Source of the DNA: Blautia sp.
Lineage (GTDB): Bacteria; Bacillota; Clostridia; Lachnospirales; Lachnospiraceae
Assembly (NCBI GenBank): GCA_030841965.1
Contig: JAUUSJ010000068.1
Coordinates: forward strand, 1 to 20,902
DNA: 20,902 bases
Reading direction: 5' to 3'
Positions 7,242-13,790 of this stretch are shown piece by piece. The position numbers and the translations under genes were made by a program. The notes beneath the pieces were generated by a model. That model worked only from the letters and a program-made list of their open reading frames with translations, ran no database searches and was not told the origin of the DNA. The first letter of the stretch is position 1, and every line of letters starts with the position of its first letter.

Positions 7242-7383
7242 TGAAACGGAATGGCGGCTGATTGTCCTCTGTCTGAATGAGTTCCGCAATAAACTGATTG
7301 CGGAGGGCAGATATACGGATTGTGTGGACGAACTGATAATTAAAATGGCGCAAGTAAAGAAAACTAGAGTGAAAATACGATAA
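7216..7383 (+). CDS. Small 55-residue protein overlapping the recombinase end
   Basis: The product starts MKKYHLYLDETEWRLIVLCL and ends in a basic KKTRVKIR tail. It overlaps the recombinase gene by 26 bases in another frame, with AAAGGAAAG as ribosome site inside that gene. The amphipathic sequence with an LDETEW start resembles small proteins that commonly accompany these recombinases; I cannot name a family with confidence. Tight overlap implies cotranslation with the recombinase, so a role as an excision cofactor or regulator is possible. Confidence 0.7.
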   Translation: MKKYHLYLDETEWRLIVLCLNEFRNKLIAEGRYTDCVDELIIKMAQVKKTRVKIR

Positions 7384-7397
7384 CGGAGGAAATGAGA

Positions 7398-7772
7398 ATG
7401 GCAAAGACGATTTTTGAACAGTTGGGCGGCAGATACGAAAGGCAGGGGGATTATCTTCTCCCCTGTCTGACCGTGCCAGAGGAAGAAGAACAGCCGATAG
7501 GCATATGTGGAGAGCATCACTTACGCTATCTCAAAGAGTGCCGCAGAGGTACATACATCAATCTTCTCACAAGCGGCAGGCTGAACGCTTACATTGCGGA
7601 GATTGATAAACAAGCGCAGGAACGCTTTGAAAGGCTCATAGAGGGCATGAAACAGGCACAGGGCATCACAGAGCAGCTAAAGGCTGAAAATGCCTTAGAA
7701 TGGATAGGACGGATGAATAACATACGGGCGTGTGCGAGGGAGACTGTAGAAAAGGAAATCATTTTTACATAG
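7398..7772 (+). CDS. tnpV: TnpV-family transposon protein
   Basis: The 124-residue product matches the TnpV pattern of Tn4451-type elements: a short N-terminal segment with YERQGDYLLPCL, a central region GEHHLRYLKECRRGTYINLL (about 39-58), and a helical, charged C-terminus ending RACARETVEKEIIFT. The biochemical role of TnpV is not established; it is not required for recombination in the described systems, as far as I recall. The start is ATG 7398, 7 nt after GGAGGA; ATG 7392 is too close to the site. A strong terminator follows at once, so this is the last gene of the recombinase operon. Confidence 0.85.
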   Translation: MAKTIFEQLGGRYERQGDYLLPCLTVPEEEEQPIGICGEHHLRYLKECRRGTYINLLTSGRLNAYIAEIDKQAQERFERLIEGMKQAQGITEQLKAENALEWIGRMNNIRACARETVEKEIIFT

Positions 7773-7780
7773 GTAACATA

Positions 7781-7814
7781 GCGGCAGGGAACAAAATCCT
7801 TGCCGCTTTCTTTG
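7781..7814 (+). terminator. Rho-independent terminator after tnpV
   Basis: GCGGCAGGG at 7781-7789 pairs with CCTTGCCGC at 7798-7806, followed by TTTCTTT. It separates the recombinase operon from the cargo operon. Confidence 0.85.
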
Positions 7815-7817
7815 CTC

Positions 7818-7875
7818 TTGACAATCAAATCTAACTATTATATACTGTACTTGTATCAGTAATACAGTACATAAT
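7818..7875 (+). promoter_or_regulatory. Promoter and probable GntR operator of the cargo operon
   Basis: TTGACA at 7818-7823 and TATACT at 7841-7846 are separated by 17 bp, a near-consensus sigma-A promoter. Overlapping and following the -10 box is an inverted repeat, TACTGTA (7842-7848) and TACAGTA (7863-7869), which fits a dimeric repressor site. Placement suggests that the GntR protein encoded just downstream represses its own operon. Confidence 0.7.
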
Positions 7876-7902
7876 AGCGCAAAACAGATTGGTGGTGGAA
7901 TT

Positions 7903-8280
7903 TTGGAAATTGTTGTAAGCAACAAAGCAAGCCGACCTTTATACGAGCAAATTGCGACACAAATCAAGGCGGCAATTATGAGTGGTGAATTGAAAGCAGG
8001 AGAAGCTATTCCGTCCGTAAGGGCATTGGCAAAATCATTGCATATCAGTATTTTAACAGTACAAAAAGCGTATGCCACATTACAGGAAGATGGTTTTATA
8101 GAATCAACAGCAGGCAAAGGCTGTTATGTATCTGTACAAAATCAAGATTTTTATCTCGAAGAACAGCAAAAAAAGATAGAAGAACAATTTACGGAGGCAA
8201 TCGAAATTGCAAGAGCAAGCGGAATATCGCTTGATAAACTAATCAATTTACTCACACTTTTATATCAGGAGGACGAATAA
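7903..8280 (+). CDS. GntR-family repressor, YtrA subfamily
   Basis: The 125-residue protein has an N-terminal winged helix (about 1-75) with the GntR signature: RPLYEQIATQIKAAIMSGEL, then GEAIPSVRALAKSLHIS and VQKAYATLQEDGFIES. The C-terminal part is only about 45 residues of helix, typical of YtrA-type regulators that control a neighbouring ABC transporter. The start is a TTG at 7903 after GGTGGTGG. It is the first gene of a three-gene unit, with its stop directly before the ATPase ATG. The inverted repeat over its promoter suggests autoregulation, relieved by a ligand that cannot be named from sequence. Confidence 0.9.
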   Translation: MEIVVSNKASRPLYEQIATQIKAAIMSGELKAGEAIPSVRALAKSLHISILTVQKAYATLQEDGFIESTAGKGCYVSVQNQDFYLEEQQKKIEEQFTEAIEIARASGISLDKLINLLTLLYQEDE

Positions 8281-9144
8281 ATGAATGAAAATATCTTAGA
8301 GATTAAAAATCTGACAAAAAATTATGGAGATTTTATTTTGAATAATATTAGTTTTTCCTTGCCTCGTGGCGTTATCATGGGACTGATTGGCGAAAACGGA
8401 GCGGGAAAATCAACTACCATTAACTGTATTCTTAATGAAACCCAAAAAGATAGCGGCGAAATTTCAATCTTTGGCAAAGACCATATACATGATGAAGTAG
8501 CCATCAAAGATAAATTAGGTGTTGTTTTTGACGAAAATCACTTACCAGACATTTTTACTCCTGCGGAAATTGGGCAATTCATGTCTGGCATTTACAGAGA
8601 ATGGGAGCCGACTGTTTATTATAAATTCCTTGAAGAATTTGAACTTCCGAAAGATAAAAAAATCAAAGATTTTTCAAAGGGTATGAAAGTGAAACTTGCT
8701 TTTGCTGTTGCGCTCTCGCATAAAGCAGAACTTTTGATTTTAGATGAAGCCACAAGCGGACTTGACCCGATTATACGGGATGATGTATTAGATATGCTGA
8801 TTGACTTTGTGCAGGAGGAAAATCATTCTGTGTTGGTATCTTCGCACATTATTAGTGATTTAGAGAAAGTTGCAGATTATATCACGTTTATTCACAAAGG
8901 AGAACTGATTTTCAGCCATGATAAAGATGATTTAGTTGATAATTATGGAATTGTAAGCTGTGGAGCTGCGGTTTTTGAAACGTTGGATAAAACGGAAATT
9001 ATTTCGTACAGAAAAGAAGATTATCAATTTAAGGTGCTTGTAAAAAATCGTAATAAAGTTGAAAAAGTATATCCAAAGGCAATCGTCACGCCTGCTACGA
9101 TTGAAGAAATCATGTTGTTCTATGTAAAGGGGGAATTGCAATGA
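8281..9144 (+). CDS. ABC transporter ATP-binding protein
   Basis: This 287-residue ATPase powers the membrane protein encoded next. Walker A is GENGAGKS (37-44), the signature loop reads FSKGMK (131-136) in place of LSGGQ, Walker B is LLILDEA (151-157), and the switch His is in SSHI (187-190). The Q-loop position reads VVFDEN without the usual Gln, a pattern seen in BcrA/YtrB-like exporters with degenerate loops. The C-terminal 80 residues are a variable accessory part. The gene starts directly after gntR and overlaps the permease by 4 bases, so the three are cotranscribed. GntR-ATPase-permease units of this kind include YtrABC-type and Pmt-type exporters; the substrate is unknown. Confidence 0.92.
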   Translation: MNENILEIKNLTKNYGDFILNNISFSLPRGVIMGLIGENGAGKSTTINCILNETQKDSGEISIFGKDHIHDEVAIKDKLGVVFDENHLPDIFTPAEIGQFMSGIYREWEPTVYYKFLEEFELPKDKKIKDFSKGMKVKLAFAVALSHKAELLILDEATSGLDPIIRDDVLDMLIDFVQEENHSVLVSSHIISDLEKVADYITFIHKGELIFSHDKDDLVDNYGIVSCGAAVFETLDKTEIISYRKEDYQFKVLVKNRNKVEKVYPKAIVTPATIEEIMLFYVKGELQ

Positions 9145-9785
9145 AAGGCTTATTAGCAAAAGATTTTCTGACACTTAAAAAGAAATATGGGATATTTCGT
9201 TTAATTATGGATGTTGCGATTATCGCAGCCTTAATGATTGTATTAGGAGGGGCGGGAACTATATATATCAGTTTTTTAATGATACCTCTGGAAGTTGCGT
9301 CTATGATAATTTCATTAACGAGTTGTGACGAGCAATGGAAATGGGGAAAATATGTTGTTTCTATGCCCGTTTCTAAAAAAACGATTGTCAAAAGCCGATA
9401 CGTTTTTGCTCTGATTATGGCGCTTATCGGTTTGTGTATAAGTCTAATAGTAAATATAATATCGTATTTTTGCTTTCCGTCTTACCGCTTTGGATTTTAC
9501 CTGTTTATTACTGTGGCATCATTTTGTGTTGTTTTGCTTTTCTTAGCGTTTATTCTTCCGTCCAACTATTCATTAGGAGTAAATGCAGGATTTGCAGTGA
9601 TGTTTGTTCTTATAATTCTTTTAATTATTTTAGGTATCTGGTCAAAGATAACTGGAAATGCCGTTATGGGATTTATCGTAAATAATTTTGATATGAGTAT
9701 GATAGTCGGATTTATCGGTACGCTTGTGATTTTTTCGCTATCCTATATATTGTCTGTTGCTCTATTTAAAAGAAAGTATAGTTAA
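9141..9785 (+). CDS. ABC-2 type permease
   Basis: The 214-residue protein is strongly hydrophobic with about six membrane segments, near residues 18-40, 42-58, 86-108, 115-137, 148-168 and 180-205. It begins MKGLLAKDFLTLKKKYGIF, a start typical of ABC-2 permeases in GntR-regulated units, and has a cytoplasmic loop with PVSKKTIVKSRY (about 77-88), also common in the family. It would form the channel with the upstream ATPase, with which it overlaps by 4 bases (ATGA). The gene is clearly more AT-rich than the element's backbone genes, so this operon was probably acquired separately. Confidence 0.9.
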   Translation: MKGLLAKDFLTLKKKYGIFRLIMDVAIIAALMIVLGGAGTIYISFLMIPLEVASMIISLTSCDEQWKWGKYVVSMPVSKKTIVKSRYVFALIMALIGLCISLIVNIISYFCFPSYRFGFYLFITVASFCVVLLFLAFILPSNYSLGVNAGFAVMFVLIILLIILGIWSKITGNAVMGFIVNNFDMSMIVGFIGTLVIFSLSYILSVALFKRKYS

Positions 9786-9803
9786 AAGGTATGGAGGTTA
9801 TTT

Positions 9804-9914
9804 ATGAGAAAATGTATTAGGTGCGGTGCGGTCTATGGTATTATAGTATCAATTTGCAGAAAAGATATTAAAAAACTTTCCTTTGAGAAAGGTAATTTAT
9901 GCAATGAATGTTAA
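9804..9914 (+). CDS. 36-residue two-CxxC peptide, possible truncated zinc ribbon
   Basis: A good GGAGG at 9793-9797 precedes ATG 9804. The short product starts MRKCIRCGAVYG and ends GNLCNEC, so it has one CxxC at each end, enough for a single zinc site. The start resembles longer zinc-ribbon proteins that begin MRKCIRCG, so this may be a truncated or fused remnant. Its stop overlaps the start region of the next Cys-rich gene in a different frame. It is short, and expression is unproven. Confidence 0.45.
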   Translation: MRKCIRCGAVYGIIVSICRKDIKKLSFEKGNLCNEC

Positions 9915-10089
9915 ATGGATATATTGCCCTATTTGTGGTAACAAGACCCGTAACAGAATTAGGGAAGATACTATTTTAATCAACTATCCGCTGTATTGTC
10001 CAAAATGTAAGCAGGAAACATTGGTTGAAGTAAATAAATTTGAAGTAACAGCCATCAAAGAGCCAGACGCACAGACGCAGAGCCGATGA
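9904..10089 (+). CDS. Cysteine-rich KTR domain protein
   Basis: The 61-residue product reads MNVKWIYCPICGNKTRNRIRED, then LYCPKCKQETLVEV, ending EPDAQTQSR. Two CPxC knuckles about 24 residues apart form a predicted zinc ribbon, and the NKTR stretch gives the family its name (Cys_rich_KTR). Such proteins are common in Firmicute conjugative and mobilizable elements, near regulators; their function is not known. The chosen start is ATG 9904; a TTG 21 bases upstream is in frame. The stop codon lies inside the strong terminator hairpin that follows. Confidence 0.8.
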   Translation: MNVKWIYCPICGNKTRNRIREDTILINYPLYCPKCKQETLVEVNKFEVTAIKEPDAQTQSR

Positions 10090-10130
10090 ACTTGTGAGTA
10101 AACTCACAAATCATCGGCTCTATTCTTTTA
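10080..10130 (+). terminator. Strong terminator ending the cargo operon
   Basis: GAGCCGATGA (10080-10089) pairs perfectly with TCATCGGCTC (10111-10120), and an inner stem TTGTGAGT/ACTCACAA extends it. TATTCTTTTAT follows. The stem includes the last codons and stop of the KTR gene. Confidence 0.9.
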
Positions 10131-10149
10131 TATAGTATGGGCAGGACAA

Positions 10150-10190
10150 ACCCACCGAATTAAAAAAAACGAGGTTCGGTGGGTAGTTTT
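10150..10190 (+). terminator. Second terminator-like hairpin
   Basis: ACCCACCGAA (10150-10159) pairs perfectly with TTCGGTGGGT (10175-10184), followed by AGTTTTG. It lies 20 bp after the previous terminator. Confidence 0.65.
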
Positions 10191-10204
10191 GTTATGCCTT
10201 GATT

Positions 10205-10241
10205 TCCCTCTGACTTCGTTTTGAAGTTTGGAGGGATTTTT
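10205..10241 (+). terminator. Third terminator-like hairpin
   Basis: TCCCTC (10205-10210) pairs with GAGGGA (10231-10236), with an inner CTTC/GAAG pair, followed by a T-tract to 10241. Confidence 0.55.
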
Positions 10242-10415
10242 CATGTGTGGGCGTAAGCCTATCCCACTCTGCCGCCTGCTTTGGCGGGCGTTTATATACA
10301 TAGTATCATGGATTAACGAGGATAGCCTGTTAAAAAAATCCTCACTTGTGCATGGTACTCTTTTACCCTAAAACCAGATGTCAAATATCTACAAAATAGA
10401 AGTATAATCCCCCAT
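10242..10415. other. Non-coding stretch before the sigma-like genes
   Basis: No ORF with a credible ribosome site is seen. It contains GTGGG/CCCAC (about 10246-10266) and GCCGCC/GGCGGG (10271-10287) hairpins and a TATAAT at 10403-10408 with only a weak -35 region (near 10380). The density of hairpins suggests an untranslated leader or small RNA, not a gene. Confidence 0.4.
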
Positions 10416-10450
10416 AACCGTAAAGGTGTGACAGCCTTTGCGGTTTTTCT
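10416..10450 (+). terminator. Terminator or attenuator in the sigma-gene leader
   Basis: AACCGTAAAGG (10416-10426) pairs with CCTTTGCGGTT (10435-10445) over 11 pairs, including one G-T, and is followed by TTTTTC. It lies about 110 bp upstream of the first sigma-like gene, so it could act as an attenuator. Confidence 0.7.
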
Positions 10451-10516
10451 TTTGTCGTTTTTTGTTTGTCAGCAGGACAAGCCTGCTTCGGGTATTAGGT
10501 GTCGTTCCCCACCTGT

Positions 10517-10553
10517 CAGTCTGAATTTTCACTTAAAAAATTCAGACTGGAGG
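10517..10553 (+). promoter_or_regulatory. Perfect 13-bp hairpin abutting the ribosome site
   Basis: CAGTCTGAATTTT (10517-10529) and AAAATTCAGACTG (10537-10549) are perfect complements with a 7-nt loop. The last G of the stem is the first base of the GGAGG (10549-10553) that serves the GTG start at 10562. This suits translational control or a protein-binding operator. Confidence 0.7.
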
Positions 10554-10561
10554 TAAAGAAC

Positions 10562-10987
10562 GTGGCATACAATCACGGACGGGAAGAAAGGAAATGGCGG
10601 CTCTGGAAAGAAGCCGAGGAAAAGATATTGCGTGAATGTGGTGTTGATGAAAGCACTATTGAAGAAATACGCATTTATGACAGGGCTGATTTTAATTCGA
10701 ACAGGCGGTTTTATAGCCGAATGAATGACATTGTAGAGTATCTGGAAGAAATGGCGGATACAGAGCCGCAGGCAGAGGTACATTCTGTCGAAGATTTGTT
10801 AGACGAAATCGACAACGAAGTATTGTATCGGGCATTGCTTACAGTGGACAGGCGTACCCTGCTTATTCTTCTGCTGAAAATGGAGGGATACACTACAAAA
10901 GAGATTGCGCCGATTGTCAATCTGACAGAGGGAGCGATTTATGCGAGGTTAGACCACCTGCGGAGAAAACTGAAAAAGATTTTGTAA
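10562..10987 (+). CDS. Sigma-70 region 4-like regulatory protein
   Basis: The 141-residue product starts at a GTG after GGAGGTAAAG and reads VAYNHGREERKWRLWKEAEE, a start common to a family of sigma-like proteins in Firmicute mobile elements. The C-terminal 55 residues resemble sigma region 4.2: DRRTLLILLLKMEGYTTKEI then GAIYARLDHLRRKLKKIL, a helix-turn-helix. Region 2 (core and -10 recognition) is not evident, so it may not be a full sigma factor. It probably binds DNA to regulate element genes such as the recombinase. An in-frame extension to 10499 would have to read through the hairpin and lacks a site. Confidence 0.8.
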   Translation: MAYNHGREERKWRLWKEAEEKILRECGVDESTIEEIRIYDRADFNSNRRFYSRMNDIVEYLEEMADTEPQAEVHSVEDLLDEIDNEVLYRALLTVDRRTLLILLLKMEGYTTKEIAPIVNLTEGAIYARLDHLRRKLKKIL

Positions 10988-11011
10988 CATCTAAGATAAA
11001 GTGCTTTCCTA

Positions 11012-11055
11012 CGGGCTATTGGGTGAGAGGTCAAAATCCTCTCACTCAATTTTTA
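11012..11055 (+). terminator. Terminator/attenuator between the two sigma-like genes
   Basis: GGGTGAGAGG (11021-11030) pairs with CCTCTCACTC (11038-11047) over ten pairs, followed by AATTTTTA. The unit GGGCTATT-GAGAGGT-AAAATC matches the hairpin at 1390-1412, so the element carries two copies of this regulatory unit. Confidence 0.75.
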
Positions 11056-11073
11056 TAGCAGGAGGAAAGCAGA

Positions 11074-11547
11074 ATGGCATATCGAGTTAGGGCGTATACG
11101 CTGAAAGAAGAAATTACGGAGAACGGTACAAGCTACTTTATTGGTTTTAAAGACGGACAGGGAGAATATCACGAGTTGGAAGTATCTCCTGTTTTTTATG
11201 CAGAGTTTCGGCGGTTGGAACTGAATAACCGCAAATTAGAAAATTGGGACTGGCGGCACAGAGAATTTAACGAGGTATGGGATGAAACGCTGAACAAACG
11301 GGCAAGGAGATTACCAAAGAGTGTTGAAGAATTGATGATTGAAGCGGAACGCTCCGAACTTCTTCAACAGGCGATTGCCAATCTTCCAGAAATTCAGCGG
11401 CGGCGTTTCCTGCTCCATTATGAGTATGATTACAAACTTTGCGAGATTGGGAGAATGGAACATTGTGCCGCTTCTTCGGTAGGTAAATCTGTTTCCCTTG
11501 CAAGAGAAAAGATAAAGGCGCAGATGAAAAAATATCTTTGTGCATAA
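11074..11547 (+). CDS. Sigma-70 region 4-like protein (second copy type)
   Basis: The 157-residue product begins MAYRVRAYTLKEEITENG, has a mid-section rich in Trp and Arg (NWDWRHREFNEVWDETLNKR), and ends with a region 4-like domain: SELLQQAIANLPEIQRRRFL, then LHYEYDYKLCEIGRMEHCAA and SVGKSVSLAREKIKAQMKKY. The LPEIQRRRF start of the domain is typical of sigma region 4. It is related in role but not close in sequence to the preceding gene. AGGAGGAAAG precedes the ATG. It is the last gene of the element; a terminator and the right end follow within 75 bp. Confidence 0.85.
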   Translation: MAYRVRAYTLKEEITENGTSYFIGFKDGQGEYHELEVSPVFYAEFRRLELNNRKLENWDWRHREFNEVWDETLNKRARRLPKSVEELMIEAERSELLQQAIANLPEIQRRRFLLHYEYDYKLCEIGRMEHCAASSVGKSVSLAREKIKAQMKKYLCA

Positions 11548-11558
11548 TGATTTAACAG

Positions 11559-11592
11559 TACCCTTGTATCTTCGGACATGAGGGTATTTGTT
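11559..11592 (+). terminator. Terminator at the element's right edge
   Basis: TACCCTTGT (11559-11567) pairs with ACATGAGGGTA (11576-11586), including two G-T pairs, followed by TTTGTTT. The 3' arm is also part of the inverted end repeat, so the terminus doubles as terminator. Confidence 0.65.
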
Positions 11593-11620
11593 TATATGTT
11601 CTCAAATGGAATTTTGCCGA
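11577..11620. mobile_element. Right end of the integrated element (attR side)
   Basis: Read on the minus strand from 11618 this gives GGCAAAATTCCATTTGAGAA and then CATATAAACAAATACCCTCA, matching the left end. It is bordered by GA at 11619-11620. The site lies about 50 bp past the 3' end of the minus-strand lipoprotein gene, so insertion did not break a gene. Confidence 0.65.
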
Positions 11621-11668
11621 TGCAAAGAATCACCATTGCGAGGGTATTTTTTCGCAGAGTTATTTTTA

Positions 11669-12736
11669 TTATATTTGTTTTTGCCAAAATGTGATTGCCT
11701 GGTTAATCCAGCCTTCTGCCACCGTGCCAGTTCCCAAACCGAAGCCATGGGAGAGTCCTGGATAGGAGTGAAATTCTGTGTCAATTCCCAATGATTTCAT
11801 ACCGTCAAGTCGTCGTTTCATCTCACGCCAGCTTGCAATCCAGTCATTTTCCCCAACTGTCACGAAAGTTGCGGGGTCGTTCTTACTGTATTCGCTTAAT
11901 CCAGTATACTGCATAATAACTGCTGCGGGTTGTGGAAGCTCATCGGCTCCAAAGGCTGCTGTTCCGTAAGAACCAACCCATGCCGCCATTCTCGCTCCTG
12001 CGCTGCCACCCCATAGAGAGTATCCATCGGTGTTTACTTCTAATTCTTCGGCGTGTTCAAAAATAAATTGAACAGCACGTGCCAAGTCTTCACATGCAGT
12101 CTGAGCACCAGGTCTATAAATCAAAGAAAAGGCGTTATATCCCTGCTTGGACAACTCCAAAGCATGAGGAAAACTATCCTGCATGGCGCCCACATAGGCA
12201 AATGCCCCGCCAGCATTCAAGACTGCAAATCGTTCGCCTGGTGTTCCCTTAAAAAAGAATAACCCTGTATCTTCCTTTACCGGGTCTGCTGCCTTTTCTT
12301 CCTCTGTATAAATATCATAAAAAATAGTATCGCCGTTTTTTGCATGATTCTTCATATAATTTGCGATTTCCACAGTTTTATCAGAATCCATATTATTATA
12401 CCAGGTTAGTTGCAATTCTCCTAGTGTATTTCCACTATAATAACTCGTATCTACTGGAAAAATCAATCTACCATAATCTCCGAAGACAGAGTCTCCTATT
12501 ACATCAAATATCGCTGTATCGGCAGTATAAGAACCATTCATATCTACATTATTCACATTATCTGCATTATTCATAGTTGCCTCCTCAACTCCCATTTTTG
12601 CAGAGCCAGCAGAATCAGAGGAAATACCCTGTGCCCCTTGATTTTGCTCTGTTTTACCTGCTCCACAGGCACTTAATATTGTCATAAATAAAGTCATCAA
12701 AATTCCCATTACAATTGCCCGTCTCAAGACCTTCAT
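11669..12736 (-). CDS. Lipoprotein with alpha/beta-hydrolase domain (esterase-like)
   Basis: The 355-residue product has a lipoprotein signal: basic KVLRR, a hydrophobic stretch, then the lipobox LSAC with Cys24. A Ser/Asn/Gly-rich linker (about 25-72) leads to an alpha/beta-hydrolase fold. The nucleophile elbow is GGSAGA (Ser245), the oxyanion-hole strand reads LNAGGAFAYVG (173-183) in place of HGGG, and the other triad members fit Asp298 (GENDW) and His330 (LSHGF). The pattern resembles BD-FAE/Aes-like carbohydrate or peptidyl esterases, so a surface esterase or deacetylase is likely; the substrate is unknown. ATG 12736 is chosen, 8 nt after GGAG; a GTG precedes it directly. Confidence 0.85.
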   Translation of the reverse strand: MKVLRRAIVMGILMTLFMTILSACGAGKTEQNQGAQGISSDSAGSAKMGVEEATMNNADNVNNVDMNGSYTADTAIFDVIGDSVFGDYGRLIFPVDTSYYSGNTLGELQLTWYNNMDSDKTVEIANYMKNHAKNGDTIFYDIYTEEEKAADPVKEDTGLFFFKGTPGERFAVLNAGGAFAYVGAMQDSFPHALELSKQGYNAFSLIYRPGAQTACEDLARAVQFIFEHAEELEVNTDGYSLWGGSAGARMAAWVGSYGTAAFGADELPQPAAVIMQYTGLSEYSKNDPATFVTVGENDWIASWREMKRRLDGMKSLGIDTEFHSYPGLSHGFGLGTGTVAEGWINQAITFWQKQI

Positions 12737-12768
12737 CACTCCTACTCCAAAATTTTTACTGCTTCAAT

Positions 12769-12912
12769 AATAAGCTAGATACTTATCTCTATATATCATA
12801 TAATTACCCAGACTATCGTCTATAATATAATTACCTAAATAGTCATCTATAAATATAATTATCTAAATAATCTTCTATAATAAATATAAGTATCTAGATA
12901 GTCATTTATAAT
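12769..12912. repeat. AT-rich tandem array, 27-31 bp units
   Basis: Units starting ATAATTA or ATAAGTA at 12800, 12827, 12855 and 12886 share the pattern ATAATTAYCTAAATAGTC then CTATAAT. A more diverged unit precedes them. The array lies directly upstream of the lipoprotein gene, so it may hold its promoter; no clear -35/-10 pair stands out against the AT-rich background. Confidence 0.7.
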
Positions 12913-13270
12913 ATAAACAAATCCAGACATTCACAGAAGTCTCAATTTGTTCATCAGTTTATACTTAAAAGTTATATCTACTGTGATGTTTCTTAAAAAT
13001 GATGAATAATTTTAAAAATGAGACTAAAAGACGCTATACCAAAAAAGAAAGAAAAAGAATAAAAAAAACAAAGACATATCACCTTGGAAAACACATTTAT
13101 TTCACGTTCCTTCGACACACACTAATATATGCTAACCCCCAAACCTCACCCACGATACAAAAACTGTACTACCGCAACAAAACAATAGTTTGAGCCATAT
13201 AGCAAAATCAAGTTATTTATTTGAAACAATAAAAGGTATTATATTGTCTACAGTTATATTTAAATATTTG
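12913..13270. other. Gene-free AT-rich stretch with a repeat relic
   Basis: A 64-codon open frame (12999-13193) is A-rich, lysine/arginine-laden and without a convincing ribosome site, so I do not call it. Positions 13108-13130 (TTCGACACACACTAATATATGC) resemble the minus strand of the large palindrome at 13921-13945, so this is probably a decayed copy of that repeat. Nothing else is recognised. Confidence 0.45.
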
Positions 13271-13655
13271 TGGAATTGTGACCGTAATTTTTTTGAACAC
13301 TTACGGCTTATTTTGATATTTTAATATTTACAACCGTAACTATATCTGCATCTTACGGTGACTTTAGATTATTTTAAATTTTCAACTGCAATTACTCTTA
13401 TCTTTTACGGTCATTTTTAATTATTTTGAATTTTCAACCGCATTTACTCTTATCTTTTGCGGTCATTTTTAATTATTTTGAATTTTCAACCGCATTTACT
13501 CTTATTTCTTTACGGTCATTTTTAATTATTTTGAATTTTCAACCGCATTTACTCTTATTTCTTTACGGTCATTTTTGATTATTTTAAACTTTCAACCATA
13601 ATTACGCTTATCTTTTTACAGCGATTTTTGACTATTTTAAATTTTCAGCTGTGCT
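13271..13655. repeat. 52-53-bp tandem array, seven units with internal hairpins
   Basis: CGG landmarks at 13304, 13356, 13408, 13460, 13513, 13566 and (diverged) 13619 define units of 52-53 bp. Each unit carries a left arm near CCGTAA or CCGCA and a right arm TTACGG or TGCGG about 20 bases later, separated by TTTTTAATTATTTTGAATTTT spacers of lower complexity. Middle units are nearly identical, outer units diverged, as in slippage-expanded arrays. No coding potential is seen. Confidence 0.85.
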
Positions 13656-13723
13656 TATATAATTATACCAATACTAAACACCCCAAGCTTTCAGACATTT
13701 CAATATATTAATTTTTCAAAACA

Positions 13724-13750
13724 CAGAGCTCCAGCGTCAGAACTAAGTAT
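13724..13750 (-). repeat. Inverted fragment of the chromosomal repeat
   Basis: Read on the minus strand, GATATACTTAGTTCTGACG and then CTGGAGC matches 13858-13883 in the large palindrome just downstream, with few mismatches. It is a short, inverted partial copy. Confidence 0.6.
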
Positions 13751-13790
13751 ATCAAACAAACACTTCAATATACTAGTCTCAAAAGGCTTC

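Larger units (their letters stand above)
1223..11620 (+). mobile_element. Integrative mobilizable element, TnpX/TndX recombinase type, about 10.4 kb
   Basis: All genes between 1649 and 11547 run on the plus strand, while every chromosomal gene in the window runs on the minus strand. Contents in order are a RepA-like ATPase, an iteron and oriT-like region, MobV relaxase, ParB-like protein, PC4/YdbC-like protein, small protein, large serine recombinase, small protein, TnpV, cargo transporter operon, KTR protein and two sigma-like proteins. Recombinase plus TnpV is the Tn4451-type signature. No VirB/VirD4 homologue is present, so transfer should depend on a co-resident conjugative element. The ends are imperfect inverted repeats with GA borders. 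Confidence 0.85.

Noticed and set aside
1223..11620. Conjugative (self-transmissible) element
   Set aside because: No VirB4, VirD4/TcpA or other mating-pair genes are visible; only relaxase and accessory proteins, so mobilizable is the fitting label.
12999..13193. 64-codon basic ORF
   Set aside because: A-rich low-complexity sequence with a relic of the palindromic repeat inside and no convincing ribosome site.
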